NCBI RefSeq assembly: GCF_010500615.1
Contig: NZ_JAAGNX010000003.1
Span: 372,001 to 436,000, forward strand
Length of the DNA: 64,000 bases
From: Oceanipulchritudo coccoides
GTDB lineage: Bacteria; Verrucomicrobiota; Verrucomicrobiia; Opitutales; Oceanipulchritudinaceae
Reading direction: 5' to 3'
In this document: one piece after another, positions 45,518 to 53,917 of the stretch
Position numbering within the stretch: the first letter of the stretch is position 1
How the letters are laid out: the number at the start of each line of letters is the position of its first letter
Program-made: the position numbers and the translations under genes
The notes under the pieces: generated by a model
What the model was told of the DNA's origin: nothing
Databases searched by the model: none
The model's input: the letters and a program-made list of their open reading frames with translations, nothing else

Positions 45518-47038
45518 ATGCAAAACGTCAACCCCATTTCCCATTTAAACAAAGTACATGCAAGGCCCCTGACGTGTCTCCTGCTTGGATTTATACTCGT
45601 TTTTCCGCTACAAATTTCTGGACAAAACACACAGGCCAACATCGAAGAGACGGTCAACAATGCCTTGATGGATCTGCGTTCGGGACTTCCTGAAAAGCGA
45701 CGGGGCGGGATCATGTTGCTTGCAAAATATCCACAGCATCCCTCAGCCCTCCCTGCAATCGTTTCGGCCCTTGACGATCCCGAGGCTACGGTACGCCGGG
45801 CGGCCGCGGTTTCGCTTGGCGAGAATATACGGACCCTCAACCCCATGCACTCCAGCAGGCTCGTGGGTGCCCTCACTGATGAAGACCCTGAAGTCCGGCT
45901 GACCAGCGCGGGTTGGCTTCCGCAACTTGTCCTGAAGTCATCCACTTTTCCGACGATCAGGCCACCTCAAGGCTCCGCACAACCCGATCCCAAAATCCGG
46001 GAGTTCCTGGTCACCGGCGTATCTGCCGGTCTTCAGGATCCGGAGCCGCTTGTGCGACTGAAATCGGTTGAGGCATTGCAATACATTCGCTGGCCACTTC
46101 CGCATGAACTGATGGTCCCCTTGCTGGGAGATCCGGATCAGCGGGTCCGGCTCAAGGCGTATCAGACGCTCTATTCGAAACTGCCACACGGCACGTACAT
46201 CACCATTGCGAGAAGCCTGTATCCCGATGAGAGCCCGGGGGTCCGGCTTGTTCTTGCAGAGGTCCTCTCGCGCCAGGCAATTCCCGGATCCGTTTCATTG
46301 CTCATGAAGTTGGCTGAAGACCCTGTAGCCAGTGTTCAACTACAGGCGACCGTGGGATTGTTCCAGGCAGATCCCGCATCCGGATTTCCCGACATCCTCA
46401 AGACTGCCCTGATGGACAAGAATCTTGAAGCGTCCGTTGTCTACCGGGTATTCAACGCAGTAAACCGGCTTTCTGAGGAGGATCGAAAAAGGCTAATCGC
46501 TCCGCTCCTTAAGTCCTCGTCAGCCACAGTGCGCGGGCAAGCCGTGCTCAGGTGGCTACAATGGAATCCCGACGGGGGTGGCCCTGATTTCATGGATTCC
46601 GTCCTGACAGATCCAGCTTCCGAGATCCGGCAAGTTGCCATCCGCTATTTCTCCAGCCGACCGGCCCAGCTGGATCGCGATACCCTCATGGCCCTTGCTG
46701 AAAACCCCTTTGAGGATGTTCGTCGCCAGGCGCTAACCCTTTCCGCCGCATCATCCCCGGAAGATCAAGCAGCCCTGGCCCTGCGCCTGCTGATGGATAC
46801 CCTCCCGGATATCCGCATCCAGTCAATCAGCCGAATCATCCAGCTCCGCCCCAGCAACTGGTCCCGCATTCTCAAGGCATCCCTGCGTGACCCGTCCCCG
46901 GAAGTCCAGCGCACAACCGCAAAGGCCCTGCTTGACGAACTCGGGCCCGAGGGTCAGCAAATCGCAACTGAGTTTGTCCACGATTATCCCGATTCTGAAA
47001 TCTCTTCCCTCATTCGCATGCGGCTCGGTATCCAGTAA
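45518..47038 (+). CDS. secreted HEAT-repeat protein
   Basis: Protein of 506 residues. The ATG at 45518 is chosen because it gives a signal peptide (LTCLLLGFILVFPLQISGQN); the frame from 45479 overlaps the previous gene. The rest is a chain of HEAT-like helical repeats with recurring DPEATVRRAAAVSLGE, DEDPEVRLTSAGWL, DPEPLVRLKSVEAL and DPSPEVQRTTAKALLDELG. Such solenoids bind other proteins. The gene follows the vWA protein by 5 bases and precedes the DUF4159 gene by 8, so it probably acts as a periplasmic adaptor of this complex. Confidence 0.82.
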   Translation: MQNVNPISHLNKVHARPLTCLLLGFILVFPLQISGQNTQANIEETVNNALMDLRSGLPEKRRGGIMLLAKYPQHPSALPAIVSALDDPEATVRRAAAVSLGENIRTLNPMHSSRLVGALTDEDPEVRLTSAGWLPQLVLKSSTFPTIRPPQGSAQPDPKIREFLVTGVSAGLQDPEPLVRLKSVEALQYIRWPLPHELMVPLLGDPDQRVRLKAYQTLYSKLPHGTYITIARSLYPDESPGVRLVLAEVLSRQAIPGSVSLLMKLAEDPVASVQLQATVGLFQADPASGFPDILKTALMDKNLEASVVYRVFNAVNRLSEEDRKRLIAPLLKSSSATVRGQAVLRWLQWNPDGGGPDFMDSVLTDPASEIRQVAIRYFSSRPAQLDRDTLMALAENPFEDVRRQALTLSAASSPEDQAALALRLLMDTLPDIRIQSISRIIQLRPSNWSRILKASLRDPSPEVQRTTAKALLDELGPEGQQIATEFVHDYPDSEISSLIRMRLGIQ

Positions 47039-47046
47039 CTTTTTGT

Positions 47047-48039
47047 ATGTCCCTACGCTTTCCAGTATACTTGTTTCTCATCGGATTAATCCTCTTCCCT
47101 GCCGCCTTGGGGGCACAGGAGGAAGCAACAACAGGCCAGTCCGGGTTGCGCATTGTGCAACTGGTCGGTGGTGAGCCTCTTCGCCGGAATCATCCAGCCG
47201 GGCTGCCCTCGCTCTTATTGGAAATCTCCCGCATCACGCGGTTCAATTTCTCTCCGGATCCCATCTTCATAAAATCCTTCGACGATCCTCGCTTGTTTGA
47301 ATCAGGCATTGCCTATGTCAACTACGCCGACCGCCTTGACTGGACCCTGACCGACGGGGAAGTCACCGCCCTGCGTGCCTACCTGCAACGCGGCGGCTTT
47401 CTCTACATCGATGCCGGCATCAACAGTGCATTTCTTCGCGAGAATGCCGCCCTTGGACAGACCCATAGTTTTGCTGATTGGGAAGTAACACCTGTCTTGG
47501 CTGAGCAACTACAGCGGGTCTTCCCGGACAAAAATTTCGAAGCCCTGCCGCGCTCGCATCCGGTCTTCCAGGGATTCTATTCCGGCCTTCCCGATCCGAC
47601 TCCCCTTCCTGAAGCAATTCGTGATTTCATCGTGAAGGAAAAGTGGCCACAGGGATCCTATTCCGCCATGGCCCTCAAGATGGACGGCGGGCGTATTGGC
47701 GTACTGGCGACCCCGATCATTGCCATGGGTTGGGGCCGGGACCGATTCGGTGAATGGTCTTCACCCATCTCCTTCCGGGTACGGGAAGCAGCCGAGGGAA
47801 TGGATGAGCGCCTGCGCAGCGCCGCCTTTTCCGGGCCGCGCTATGAAACAACCCGGGAAGACGGCTCCATCGAGGTGATTTACACCCAACCACCCAATGT
47901 TCCGGCATGGGTCCAGGAACCCAATGGCCGCTGGCGGGTTTTCCGGTACTACCACGGTGAAGAGATTTCCGGGTATGCGCATACTTTCTACACGCGTCTT
48001 GGGGTGAATATCTTCGTCTACCTGATGACGGAGGGATAA
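47047..48039 (+). CDS. DUF4159 family secreted protein
   Basis: Protein of 330 residues with a signal peptide (about 1-23, ending ALGAQE). The DUF4159 domain (about 30-235) has LLLEISRITRFNFSPDPIFI, FLYIDAGINSAFLRE and PILAEQLQ-like segments leading to SHPVFQGFY. The C-terminal part (about 240-330) ends NIFVYLMTEG, typical of the family. DUF4159 proteins occur at the end of MoxR/DUF58/vWA operons in Verrucomicrobiota and Planctomycetota. No reaction is known. It is the last gene of the operon and converges on exbD. Confidence 0.85.
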   Translation: MSLRFPVYLFLIGLILFPAALGAQEEATTGQSGLRIVQLVGGEPLRRNHPAGLPSLLLEISRITRFNFSPDPIFIKSFDDPRLFESGIAYVNYADRLDWTLTDGEVTALRAYLQRGGFLYIDAGINSAFLRENAALGQTHSFADWEVTPVLAEQLQRVFPDKNFEALPRSHPVFQGFYSGLPDPTPLPEAIRDFIVKEKWPQGSYSAMALKMDGGRIGVLATPIIAMGWGRDRFGEWSSPISFRVREAAEGMDERLRSAAFSGPRYETTREDGSIEVIYTQPPNVPAWVQEPNGRWRVFRYYHGEEISGYAHTFYTRLGVNIFVYLMTEG

Positions 48040-48046
48040 ATCCGGC

Positions 48047-48445
48047 CTATCGCGACTGAAGCCGGACCTTTTCAAGGCCAGCCTTGCGGCAGGTATCCAT
48101 GACAAAGGTCACCTTGTGAAGGAGGCTGTTTTCATCGGCCATGATCAGGACAGGCGTTTCGGGGCTCAGGCGGCCAATCTCCTCAACGGCATCCACCAGC
48201 GTTTCCTGATCCACTTCCTTGCCGTTGACATAGAACTTTCCATCCACATCCACACCGACCTGCAGACTCTCGCTGGGCTCTTCCTTGCCGGCAGTCTCAA
48301 TCTTCGGCAGGGTCAGGTTCAGCAAGGTCAGGTTGCGAAACTGCATCGAGACCAGAAAAAAGAAAATCAGGACGACCAGCACGTCGACCAGCGGAACAAT
48401 ATTGATCTCCGCTTTTCGCCGACGACGTTTTGGGATGACACTCAT
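48047..48445 (-). CDS. exbD: ExbD/TolR family biopolymer transport protein
   Basis: Protein of 132 residues with one N-terminal membrane helix (about 18-40, INIVPLVDVLVVLIFFFLVS) containing the conserved proton-path Asp (PLVDVLVV), and a periplasmic domain ending PVLIMADENSLLHKVTFVMD. With ExbB it should use the proton gradient to energise TonB or Tol-like proteins. It overlaps the upstream exbB by 4 bases. It ends 8 bases from the convergent DUF4159 stop. TolR is an equally good name without tolA/tolB in view. Confidence 0.9.
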   Translation of the reverse strand: MSVIPKRRRRKAEINIVPLVDVLVVLIFFFLVSMQFRNLTLLNLTLPKIETAGKEEPSESLQVGVDVDGKFYVNGKEVDQETLVDAVEEIGRLSPETPVLIMADENSLLHKVTFVMDTCRKAGLEKVRLQSR

Positions 48446-49020
48446 GGGCGGCGCGCGGACTTCTTCATCTCGGCGATGAGCCGCTCCACGCCGACTTCCA
48501 GTTGCGCCTCATATGTATCCACGCGACGATTCAGGAAGCTGTTGAAGGCAAGAGCCGGGATAGCAATTGAAAGCCCCAGGATAGTGGTCGTCAGGGCAAG
48601 GGACACGCCCTCCACAAATGAAGCTGGATCAGGAAGCCCGGTCTCCGGGGATATCTGGCTAAAGACAGTGACCAGGCCGGTCACCGTTCCCAGAAGCCCG
48701 AGAAGCGGCGCCGCACTGACGACAATTTCGAGAATGAACAGGCCACGCTCCATCCTTGTTACCTGCAAACGGGTAAACGCTTTCAATTGCTCCGAATCCA
48801 GCCGGCCCGAATGGAAGAACTTGACGATTCGGCCGGCGACGGATGATTCGTCTCCTTCACCCGGGATACTTCCCTGACTGAAGGCCACCTCGTAACTGTG
48901 GGGAATAATCCGGCTACGGCGAAGCGCGAAGAGACGCTCCAGGATGATCACTGTCGCCAGCAGGGAACACAAACCAAGCGGCCAGGCAAAGATCCCCGCG
49001 TTTTCAACCAGTTCACGCAT
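48442..49020 (-). CDS. exbB: ExbB/TolQ/MotA family proton channel protein
   Basis: Protein of 192 residues with three membrane helices (about 8-26, 95-120 and 135-160). PLLGLLGTVTGLVTVFSQIS (about 105-124) and LALTTTILGLSIAIPALAFN are the family core. It should form the pentameric proton channel partner of ExbD in the inner membrane. A TonB-energising role fits the three TonB-dependent receptors in the window, but its neighbours are the MoxR operon and leuD, so a role with the MoxR operon is also possible. Confidence 0.9.
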   Translation of the reverse strand: MRELVENAGIFAWPLGLCSLLATVIILERLFALRRSRIIPHSYEVAFSQGSIPGEGDESSVAGRIVKFFHSGRLDSEQLKAFTRLQVTRMERGLFILEIVVSAAPLLGLLGTVTGLVTVFSQISPETGLPDPASFVEGVSLALTTTILGLSIAIPALAFNSFLNRRVDTYEAQLEVGVERLIAEMKKSARRP

Positions 49021-49028
49021 CGAAAGCC

Positions 49029-49634
49029 TTATTTGCCCGCCATGTAAGGCAGATTTGCCGCAACGGCCTCAACTGACTCAGCGCCGTTAAGAAGATCCTG
49101 CAGCGGATCCCATTTGCCATTCACAAGGGCGTTGCGGGCGCCTTCGCGGATTTCACAGGAAATGCTCTTTCCACCAAAGCGGATCACCTTGTTCTCCACG
49201 TCGATGGTGATCTCAAGTGACGGATCGTCATTGACTGCAGATCGAAGTGTATCCAGATCATCGCTACTAGCGGTGACGCAAGGCACACCAAGCTGCGTGG
49301 AATTTCCGAAGAAGATCTCGGCAAAGCCTTCCGCAATGACCGCACGGAACCCTGCCCGGTATATTGCCTGGGGCGCGTGCTCGCGGCTGCTTCCACAACC
49401 GAAGTTGTTACCGCTGATAATAATCCCTGCACCCGCAAAGCGTTCCTCGTTGAGCGGATGCCCGCGCTCGGTGCCGTCCTCATTCATGCGGACGTCGTAG
49501 AAGAGGTACTCCCCCAGCCCGTCGAAAGTGACACACTTCATGAAGCGTGCCGGGATGATGCGGTCGGTATCGATGTCATCGCCCGGAACAGGAACTCCGC
49601 GGCCGGTGATTTGTGTGATTTTTTCCAATGCCAT
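49029..49634 (-). CDS. leuD: 3-isopropylmalate dehydratase small subunit
   Basis: Protein of 201 residues, the normal LeuD size. The swivel domain is clear: GRGVPVPGDDIDTDRIIPAR, GNNFGCGSSREHAPQAI and FRAVIAEGFAEIFFGNSTQL. With LeuC it isomerises 2-isopropylmalate to 3-isopropylmalate in leucine synthesis. It lies 23 bases downstream of leuC on the same strand, as expected for a two-gene unit. Confidence 0.95.
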   Translation of the reverse strand: MALEKITQITGRGVPVPGDDIDTDRIIPARFMKCVTFDGLGEYLFYDVRMNEDGTERGHPLNEERFAGAGIIISGNNFGCGSSREHAPQAIYRAGFRAVIAEGFAEIFFGNSTQLGVPCVTASSDDLDTLRSAVNDDPSLEITIDVENKVIRFGGKSISCEIREGARNALVNGKWDPLQDLLNGAESVEAVAANLPYMAGK

Positions 49635-49657
49635 GATGCTATTGTTCTTTGGACGGC

Positions 49658-51085
49658 TTAAACGCCGGCAGGTTCAAGAATCCCGAAAACTTCCCGGGCG
49701 TCACTGACCTCACCCGTCACTGCAGCTGCGGCAACCATGAGTGGGCTCATCAAAATGGTCCGGCCAGTCACGCTGCCCTGGCGGCCCTTGAAATTCCGGT
49801 TGCTGGAGCTTGCACAGAGCTGGTCCCCGACAAGCTTGTCGGGATTCATCGCCAGGCACATCGAGCATCCGGCACCACGCCATTCAAAGCCCGCTTCCTT
49901 GAAAATCTTATCCAGTCCGAGTTCCATGGCAATCTTGGCCACTGCCTGGCTACCCGGAACACAGATTGCCTGTACATCCGGATGAACCGTGCGACCTTCG
50001 AGGTACTTGGCCACTTCCTTCAAGTCGCTGAGGCGACCGTTGGTACAGGAACCGAGAAAAGCCACATTGACCTTCACGCCCTTGATTGGCGTGCCTCCCT
50101 CGAACTTCATGTGCTCGAGAGCTTCCTCAATCCCAGCGCGCTCACTGGCCGTGTTACCCTCTTCGATACGCGGCACCGACTGGTCGATGAATACCGCCTG
50201 CCCAGGATTGATTCCCCAGGTCACGGTAGGAGCTATTTCCTCCGCCCGGATGTTAACCACATCATCATACTCGCAGTCCGCGTCAGATGCGAACGACTTC
50301 CATCGCTCAACGGCCGCGTCCCAGTCTCCCGCTTTGGGCGCATATGGGCGGCCCTTCAGATATTCGAAAGTGGTCTCGTCCGGATTTACATAACCCACGC
50401 GGGCTCCGCCCTCAATGGACATGTTGCAGACGGTCATCCGCTCCTCCATCGTGAAATTGTCAAAGACTTCACCGGCGTACTCATAGGCGTAGCCTGTCCC
50501 GCCGTTCACGCCGAGGGTACGGATGATGTGCAGGATCACGTCCTTGGCGTACACACCCGGAGAGAGCTGGCCGTCCACATTGATACGACGCACCTTGAGC
50601 TTGTTGAGCGCCATGGTCTGCGTCGCGAGGACATCCCGAACCTGACTTGTCCCGATGCCGAAGGCAATCGCCCCGAATGCGCCGTGCGTCGAGGTGTGGG
50701 AATCCCCGCAGGCGATTGTCGTGCCCGGTTGGGTGATCCCCTGCTCAGGCCCGACAATGTGCACAATCCCCTGCATCCCGGTGGTCGTGTCGAAAAAAGT
50801 GACGTCGTTGTCCGCACAATTCTTGCGCAGCTCCTCAATCATCGCTTGGGCCAGCGGGTCGCTGTAGGGCTCGTTTGTCTCATTGGTCGGCACAATGTGG
50901 TCGACGGTGGCGAATGTCCGCTCCGGGTATTTCACCGGAACGCCCTTTTCACGCAGCATCCCAAAGGCCTGCGGGCTCGTCACCTCATGGATGAGGTGCG
51001 TCCCGATCAGCAGCTGTGTCTGACCGTTTGGCAGGTCACGCACGGCGTGCGCGTCCCAGACTTTTTCAAATAGGCTCTTTCCCAT
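49658..51085 (-). CDS. leuC: 3-isopropylmalate dehydratase large subunit
   Basis: Aconitase-superfamily enzyme of 475 residues, the usual LeuC length. [61 protein letters not shown] and [13 protein letters not shown] are diagnostic. Cysteines in the last two motifs bind the [4Fe-4S] cluster. It is cytoplasmic and acts with LeuD. A long antisense frame opposite it is a shadow, not a gene. The 237 bases upstream to the brnT start show no clear leucine-rich leader peptide or T-box. Confidence 0.96.
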   Translation of the reverse strand: MGKSLFEKVWDAHAVRDLPNGQTQLLIGTHLIHEVTSPQAFGMLREKGVPVKYPERTFATVDHIVPTNETNEPYSDPLAQAMIEELRKNCADNDVTFFDTTTGMQGIVHIVGPEQGITQPGTTIACGDSHTSTHGAFGAIAFGIGTSQVRDVLATQTMALNKLKVRRINVDGQLSPGVYAKDVILHIIRTLGVNGGTGYAYEYAGEVFDNFTMEERMTVCNMSIEGGARVGYVNPDETTFEYLKGRPYAPKAGDWDAAVERWKSFASDADCEYDDVVNIRAEEIAPTVTWGINPGQAVFIDQSVPRIEEGNTASERAGIEEALEHMKFEGGTPIKGVKVNVAFLGSCTNGRLSDLKEVAKYLEGRTVHPDVQAICVPGSQAVAKIAMELGLDKIFKEAGFEWRGAGCSMCLAMNPDKLVGDQLCASSSNRNFKGRQGSVTGRTILMSPLMVAAAAVTGEVSDAREVFGILEPAGV

Positions 51086-51280
51086 AATTCTTCAGATTTA
51101 GATTTCGAGAGAAGCTGTCTCAAAAAGGACGCGATCGTCAATCCCACAAGGGAATTATCCGGCGATTTCCTCACTGCCTACCTTAATTTGGGCAAAAATC
51201 AGGCTTTGCAGGCAGTTTCTCAAAAACAGTCTCAAAACTCCTTTACCCGTTGTTCAGTTCATCAGCAGCCAGCAGCGCTC

Positions 51281-51305
51281 TTGAAAACATGTAACATAAT
51301 TTCAA
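51281..51305. promoter_or_regulatory. candidate BrnA operator/promoter upstream of brnT
   Basis: The inverted repeat TTGAAA-N13-TTTCAA ends 17 bases before the brnT start. It contains CATAAT (51295-51300), a possible -10 box. BrnA-type antitoxins repress their own promoters by binding inverted repeats, so this is a plausible autoregulatory site. Confidence 0.4.
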
Positions 51306-51322
51306 CTTGCCCAATCATCCGA

Positions 51323-51616
51323 ATGCCGCCACAGTTCAGTTTTGATCCAGCCAAGAGCGCTTCGAATCAAGCCAAACACGGAATCGACTTTGAAGAGGTG
51401 CAAGTACTCTGGTCGGGTCGTCTGACCAAGACCCAACTGTCCTACCCGCTTGAGCCGCGCTCAATGGTAGTCGGAAGGATTAATCAAAAATTCTGGAGTG
51501 CCATCATCACCCAACGCCATGAAGAAATCCGCATCATATCAGTCCGTCGCAGCCGCAAAAATGAAATCCGGACATGGAGACAGCATCACGAGTCTGGACG
51601 GGACCCGAACCATTAG
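51323..51616 (+). CDS. brnT: BrnT-family toxin
   Basis: Protein of 97 residues. The start at 51323 (MPPQFSFDPAKSASNQAKHG) reproduces the BrnT N terminus; the longer frame from 51188 adds 45 residues with no family match. FDPAKSASNQAKHGIDFEE and IRIISVRRSRKNEIRTW are the two family signatures. BrnT has a RelE-like ribonuclease fold that blocks translation by mRNA cleavage until bound by BrnA. It overlaps the antitoxin gene by 98 bases in another frame, an unusually long overlap. Confidence 0.85.
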   Translation: MPPQFSFDPAKSASNQAKHGIDFEEVQVLWSGRLTKTQLSYPLEPRSMVVGRINQKFWSAIITQRHEEIRIISVRRSRKNEIRTWRQHHESGRDPNH

Positions 51617-51848
51617 CTGGGAAGAATTCGAGAAGCTCTTTGATGCGGGATCTGATGAGATTGACGCGTTTATTGATTGGAATAAGACAACCAGTCATGG
51701 TGGCCGACGTCCGGGAAGCGGGCGAAAACCGACCGGCCGGAAATCCTATCAGATCCGCATGAAACCCGAAATCCACAGGCGCTTAAAGCGTCAGGCAAAA
51801 AAGCGGGGAATGACAATCGCGGAGGTGTTGGAATCGCTCGTTCCCTAG
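51519..51848 (+). CDS. brnA: BrnA-like antitoxin with C-terminal ribbon-helix-helix
   Basis: Protein of 109 residues. The ATG at 51519 (MKKSASYQ) is preferred; an in-frame alternative lies at 51498. A linker with HGGRRPGSGRKPTGRK precedes a ribbon-helix-helix-like end (SYQIRMKPEIHRRLKRQAKK, then RGMTIAEVLESLV). This would bind DNA and neutralise the upstream toxin. The order toxin then antitoxin is the normal BrnTA order. The protein is longer than typical BrnA, so family assignment rests partly on context. Confidence 0.7.
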   Translation: MKKSASYQSVAAAKMKSGHGDSITSLDGTRTISWEEFEKLFDAGSDEIDAFIDWNKTTSHGGRRPGSGRKPTGRKSYQIRMKPEIHRRLKRQAKKRGMTIAEVLESLVP

Positions 51849-51914
51849 ATCTAAATTGGTGAGTAATTGCGTTTGCCAGTTGCCAAGTCGTTGACCAAGA
51901 TCATGTAAAACTTC

Positions 51915-52373
51915 ATGGAAGCGGATGTAGCGCAGTCGAGAGAAAAGGAGCCCGTGCTCCAGTTTTCGGTCTTTTCCGACAACAAGGTCGGGCGCCTGAA
52001 TGACCTTATTCAGCGCTTTGGGCACAAGGGGATCCATATCATGGCTCTCTCGCAGCTCGATTCGACGGAGTGCACTATCATGCGCTTCATTCCGGATTAT
52101 CCGGAGGAAGCCCGCCAAATGCTCAAGGAATGCAGTTATGCCTTTTCCGAGTGCCCCGTTCTCGCGGTGGAAATGAACTCGGAAGCCGACTTGAAGTTCA
52201 TCACCTCGGCCCTCCTGGAGGCGGAGATCAACATTCATTACCTGTATCCCTTTATCACGCGGCCGAACGGCCGCTGTGGTCTGGCCATGAATGTGGAAGA
52301 CTACGAATTCGCGGAATCCGTCCTCCACGCCCGGCAGGTGCGTTGCCTCAGCCGGGGTGATATCGCCCGCTGA
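51915..52373 (+). CDS. tandem ACT-domain protein
   Basis: Protein of 152 residues with two ACT domains (about 14-72 and 83-140): LQFSVFSDNKVGRLNDLIQR and EADLKFITSALLEAEINIHY. ACT domains bind amino acids or other small ligands and usually regulate enzymes. There is no attached catalytic domain. It could be a regulator of amino acid metabolism, perhaps branched-chain given leuCD nearby, but that is inference. A strong terminator follows. Confidence 0.75.
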   Translation: MEADVAQSREKEPVLQFSVFSDNKVGRLNDLIQRFGHKGIHIMALSQLDSTECTIMRFIPDYPEEARQMLKECSYAFSECPVLAVEMNSEADLKFITSALLEAEINIHYLYPFITRPNGRCGLAMNVEDYEFAESVLHARQVRCLSRGDIAR

Positions 52374-52383
52374 GGTTTGCGGG

Positions 52384-52424
52384 CAAAAAAAAGGCGGCTC
52401 CCGTCCGGGAAACCGCCTTTATAA
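52384..52424. terminator. intrinsic terminator between ACT gene and ferredoxin gene
   Basis: AAAGGCGG (52390-52397) pairs with CCGCCTTT (52413-52420), with an inner CTCCC/GGG stem. An A run precedes and T bases follow, so it can serve both convergent genes: the ACT gene on + and the ferredoxin gene on -. Confidence 0.85.
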
Positions 52425-52445
52425 AAAGTCTTTAATTCGTGGTGC

Positions 52446-52685
52446 TCAGTCCTCGTCGCCGTCGTCACCGATGGCCTCGACCGGGCAACCCTCCAGCGCT
52501 TCCATACAGGCCTCGATATCCTCATCCGTGGTAGGCTGTTTGTGGACGAAGGAATATCCGCCGTCCTCGTTGCGCGTGAAGAAATCCGGAGCGGTTTCAC
52601 GGCACAGGTCACAATCGATGCATTGCTCATCGACGTAAAACTTGCCGGCTACATTCTCCTCCCACTTGTCGTCTTTATCTGCCAT
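52446..52685 (-). CDS. [4Fe-4S] ferredoxin
   Basis: Small acidic electron carrier of 79 residues. The ATG at 52685 (MADKDDKWEENVAGKFYVDE) is preferred to a longer frame starting at 52730. Cysteines in CIDCDLC and in GCPVEAI provide the four ligands of a single cluster, with the second half lacking a second cluster motif. Single-cluster ferredoxins of this type serve many redox enzymes; no partner gene is adjacent. A perfect -35-like TTGACA lies upstream on the - strand (52725-52720), but no good -10 box at the normal distance was found. Confidence 0.9.
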   Translation of the reverse strand: MADKDDKWEENVAGKFYVDEQCIDCDLCRETAPDFFTRNEDGGYSFVHKQPTTDEDIEACMEALEGCPVEAIGDDGDED

Positions 52686-52812
52686 AACAAGAAAACCTCT
52701 TTTAGGAATTGGCTCAACTGTCAAGGACATCGTGCAATCTTCCGTTCTCCTGCAGATCTTTCCATAAATTCTTGCTCCGCCGGATAATCGGATATCTTAT
52801 CAAAACTCCCTG

Positions 52813-53712
52813 ATGAGTATTTACAGCCGCAGTTACATGCGTGAGGAGCACACGCGATACGAGCCCAAGCCATGGGCCCTGAAGAGTATCCTGATCACGC
52901 TGTTCGTCGTCTTCATCCTGCAGAACATTCTCCGCCATTGGCTCGGCTCGACTTTCCTTGAGGAGAACTTTGCCCTGAACCTGTATCGCCTCCGGGAAGG
53001 CTGGATTCATACTTTTCTAACCTACGGCTTTCTTCACTCCACCGACGGAGCCCTTCCCTGGCACCTGCTTTTCAATGGCCTGATGCTTTACTGGTTTGGT
53101 CGCGAAGTCGAGGTGCGCTTTGGATCAGAGCGATTTCTTGAGTGTTTCATGCTCTGCATCCTCGCCGGCGGGATCATCTGGTCCGTCGTTCACTTCCTGA
53201 CCGGAAACGCCATTATCGTGATTGGTGCTTCCTCGGGTGTATTTGGAATTCTCTACCTTTTCTGCCGTGCCCGCTGGCAGAGCTCGATGGAGCTGATGTT
53301 CCTGCCCCTCCGCTTCACCGGACAACAACTCTTCTGGGTTCTCTTCGGCTTCCAGGCCTTTTTTCTCCTCTTTGCCGAATTACCGGGAACCGGCGGTAAT
53401 GCCACTGCCTATTCCGCCCATCTGGGAGGCATTCTTGGCGCCTTCATTTATGAGCGTAAATGCCTCCATCGTGGATCCTTGATCGCTTTCCTCCGGGACA
53501 AACTCACTCCGGCTGTGGGCAAGCCCCAATGGGAAAAGCGGGCCGCGGCCGTAAAGGAAAAGACCGGCAACAAGTTCACCGTGAACTTGCGGAACCGCGG
53601 CAGCATGAAGAAGGAAGTCGACCGGATCCTCGACAAGATCAATACCGATGGGTTCGGCTCGCTGACGGATGAGGAAAAGCGCATCCTCGACAAGGCCAAG
53701 GACCTCTTGTGA
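52813..53712 (+). CDS. rhomboid-family intramembrane serine protease
   Basis: Membrane protein of 299 residues with about six helices. Catalytic Ser lies in IGASSGVFGILY (Ser141 most likely) and catalytic His203 in YSAHLGGILGAF. WHLLFNGLMLYWFG is the conserved rhomboid helix 2 region. The cytoplasmic tail (about 215-299) ends in VDRILDKINTDGFGSLTDEE, a short domain often attached to bacterial rhomboids. It should cut transmembrane segments of other proteins; its substrates are unknown. It starts 127 bases from the divergent ferredoxin start. Confidence 0.9.
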   Translation: MSIYSRSYMREEHTRYEPKPWALKSILITLFVVFILQNILRHWLGSTFLEENFALNLYRLREGWIHTFLTYGFLHSTDGALPWHLLFNGLMLYWFGREVEVRFGSERFLECFMLCILAGGIIWSVVHFLTGNAIIVIGASSGVFGILYLFCRARWQSSMELMFLPLRFTGQQLFWVLFGFQAFFLLFAELPGTGGNATAYSAHLGGILGAFIYERKCLHRGSLIAFLRDKLTPAVGKPQWEKRAAAVKEKTGNKFTVNLRNRGSMKKEVDRILDKINTDGFGSLTDEEKRILDKAKDLL

Positions 53713-53722
53713 GGAACAGCTC

Positions 53723-53905
53723 CTAGTCGTGCTTCTTCAGGTAATTTGTAATGACCGGGTCACGACGAATTTCGCCTTTCCCGCAGGAGCAGTTCTTGCT
53801 GCACTTTCCACTGCTTCGGAGCGAGCAGACGAAACGACGTCCGAGGAAAAACAAGACCACAAGGACGATGCCGTAAATAACAAGGTGTTCGAATGAAACT
53901 GGCAT
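53723..53905 (-). CDS. FeoB-associated Cys-rich membrane protein
   Basis: Protein of 60 residues with one N-terminal membrane helix (LVIYGIVLVVLFFLGRRFV) followed by a Cys-rich tail (CSLRSSGKCSKNCSCGKGE). This is the typical form of the small proteins encoded after feoB. It probably assists FeoB in the inner membrane, in the FeoC position, though its action is not established. It is 12 bases downstream of feoB on the same strand. Confidence 0.85.
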   Translation of the reverse strand: MPVSFEHLVIYGIVLVVLFFLGRRFVCSLRSSGKCSKNCSCGKGEIRRDPVITNYLKKHD

Positions 53906-53917
53906 GATCGTGATTGA

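Noticed and set aside
49649-51073. 474-residue open frame antisense to leuC
   Set aside because: leuC on the opposite strand is unmistakable, and the antisense translation shows His/Arg-rich shadow composition with no domain.
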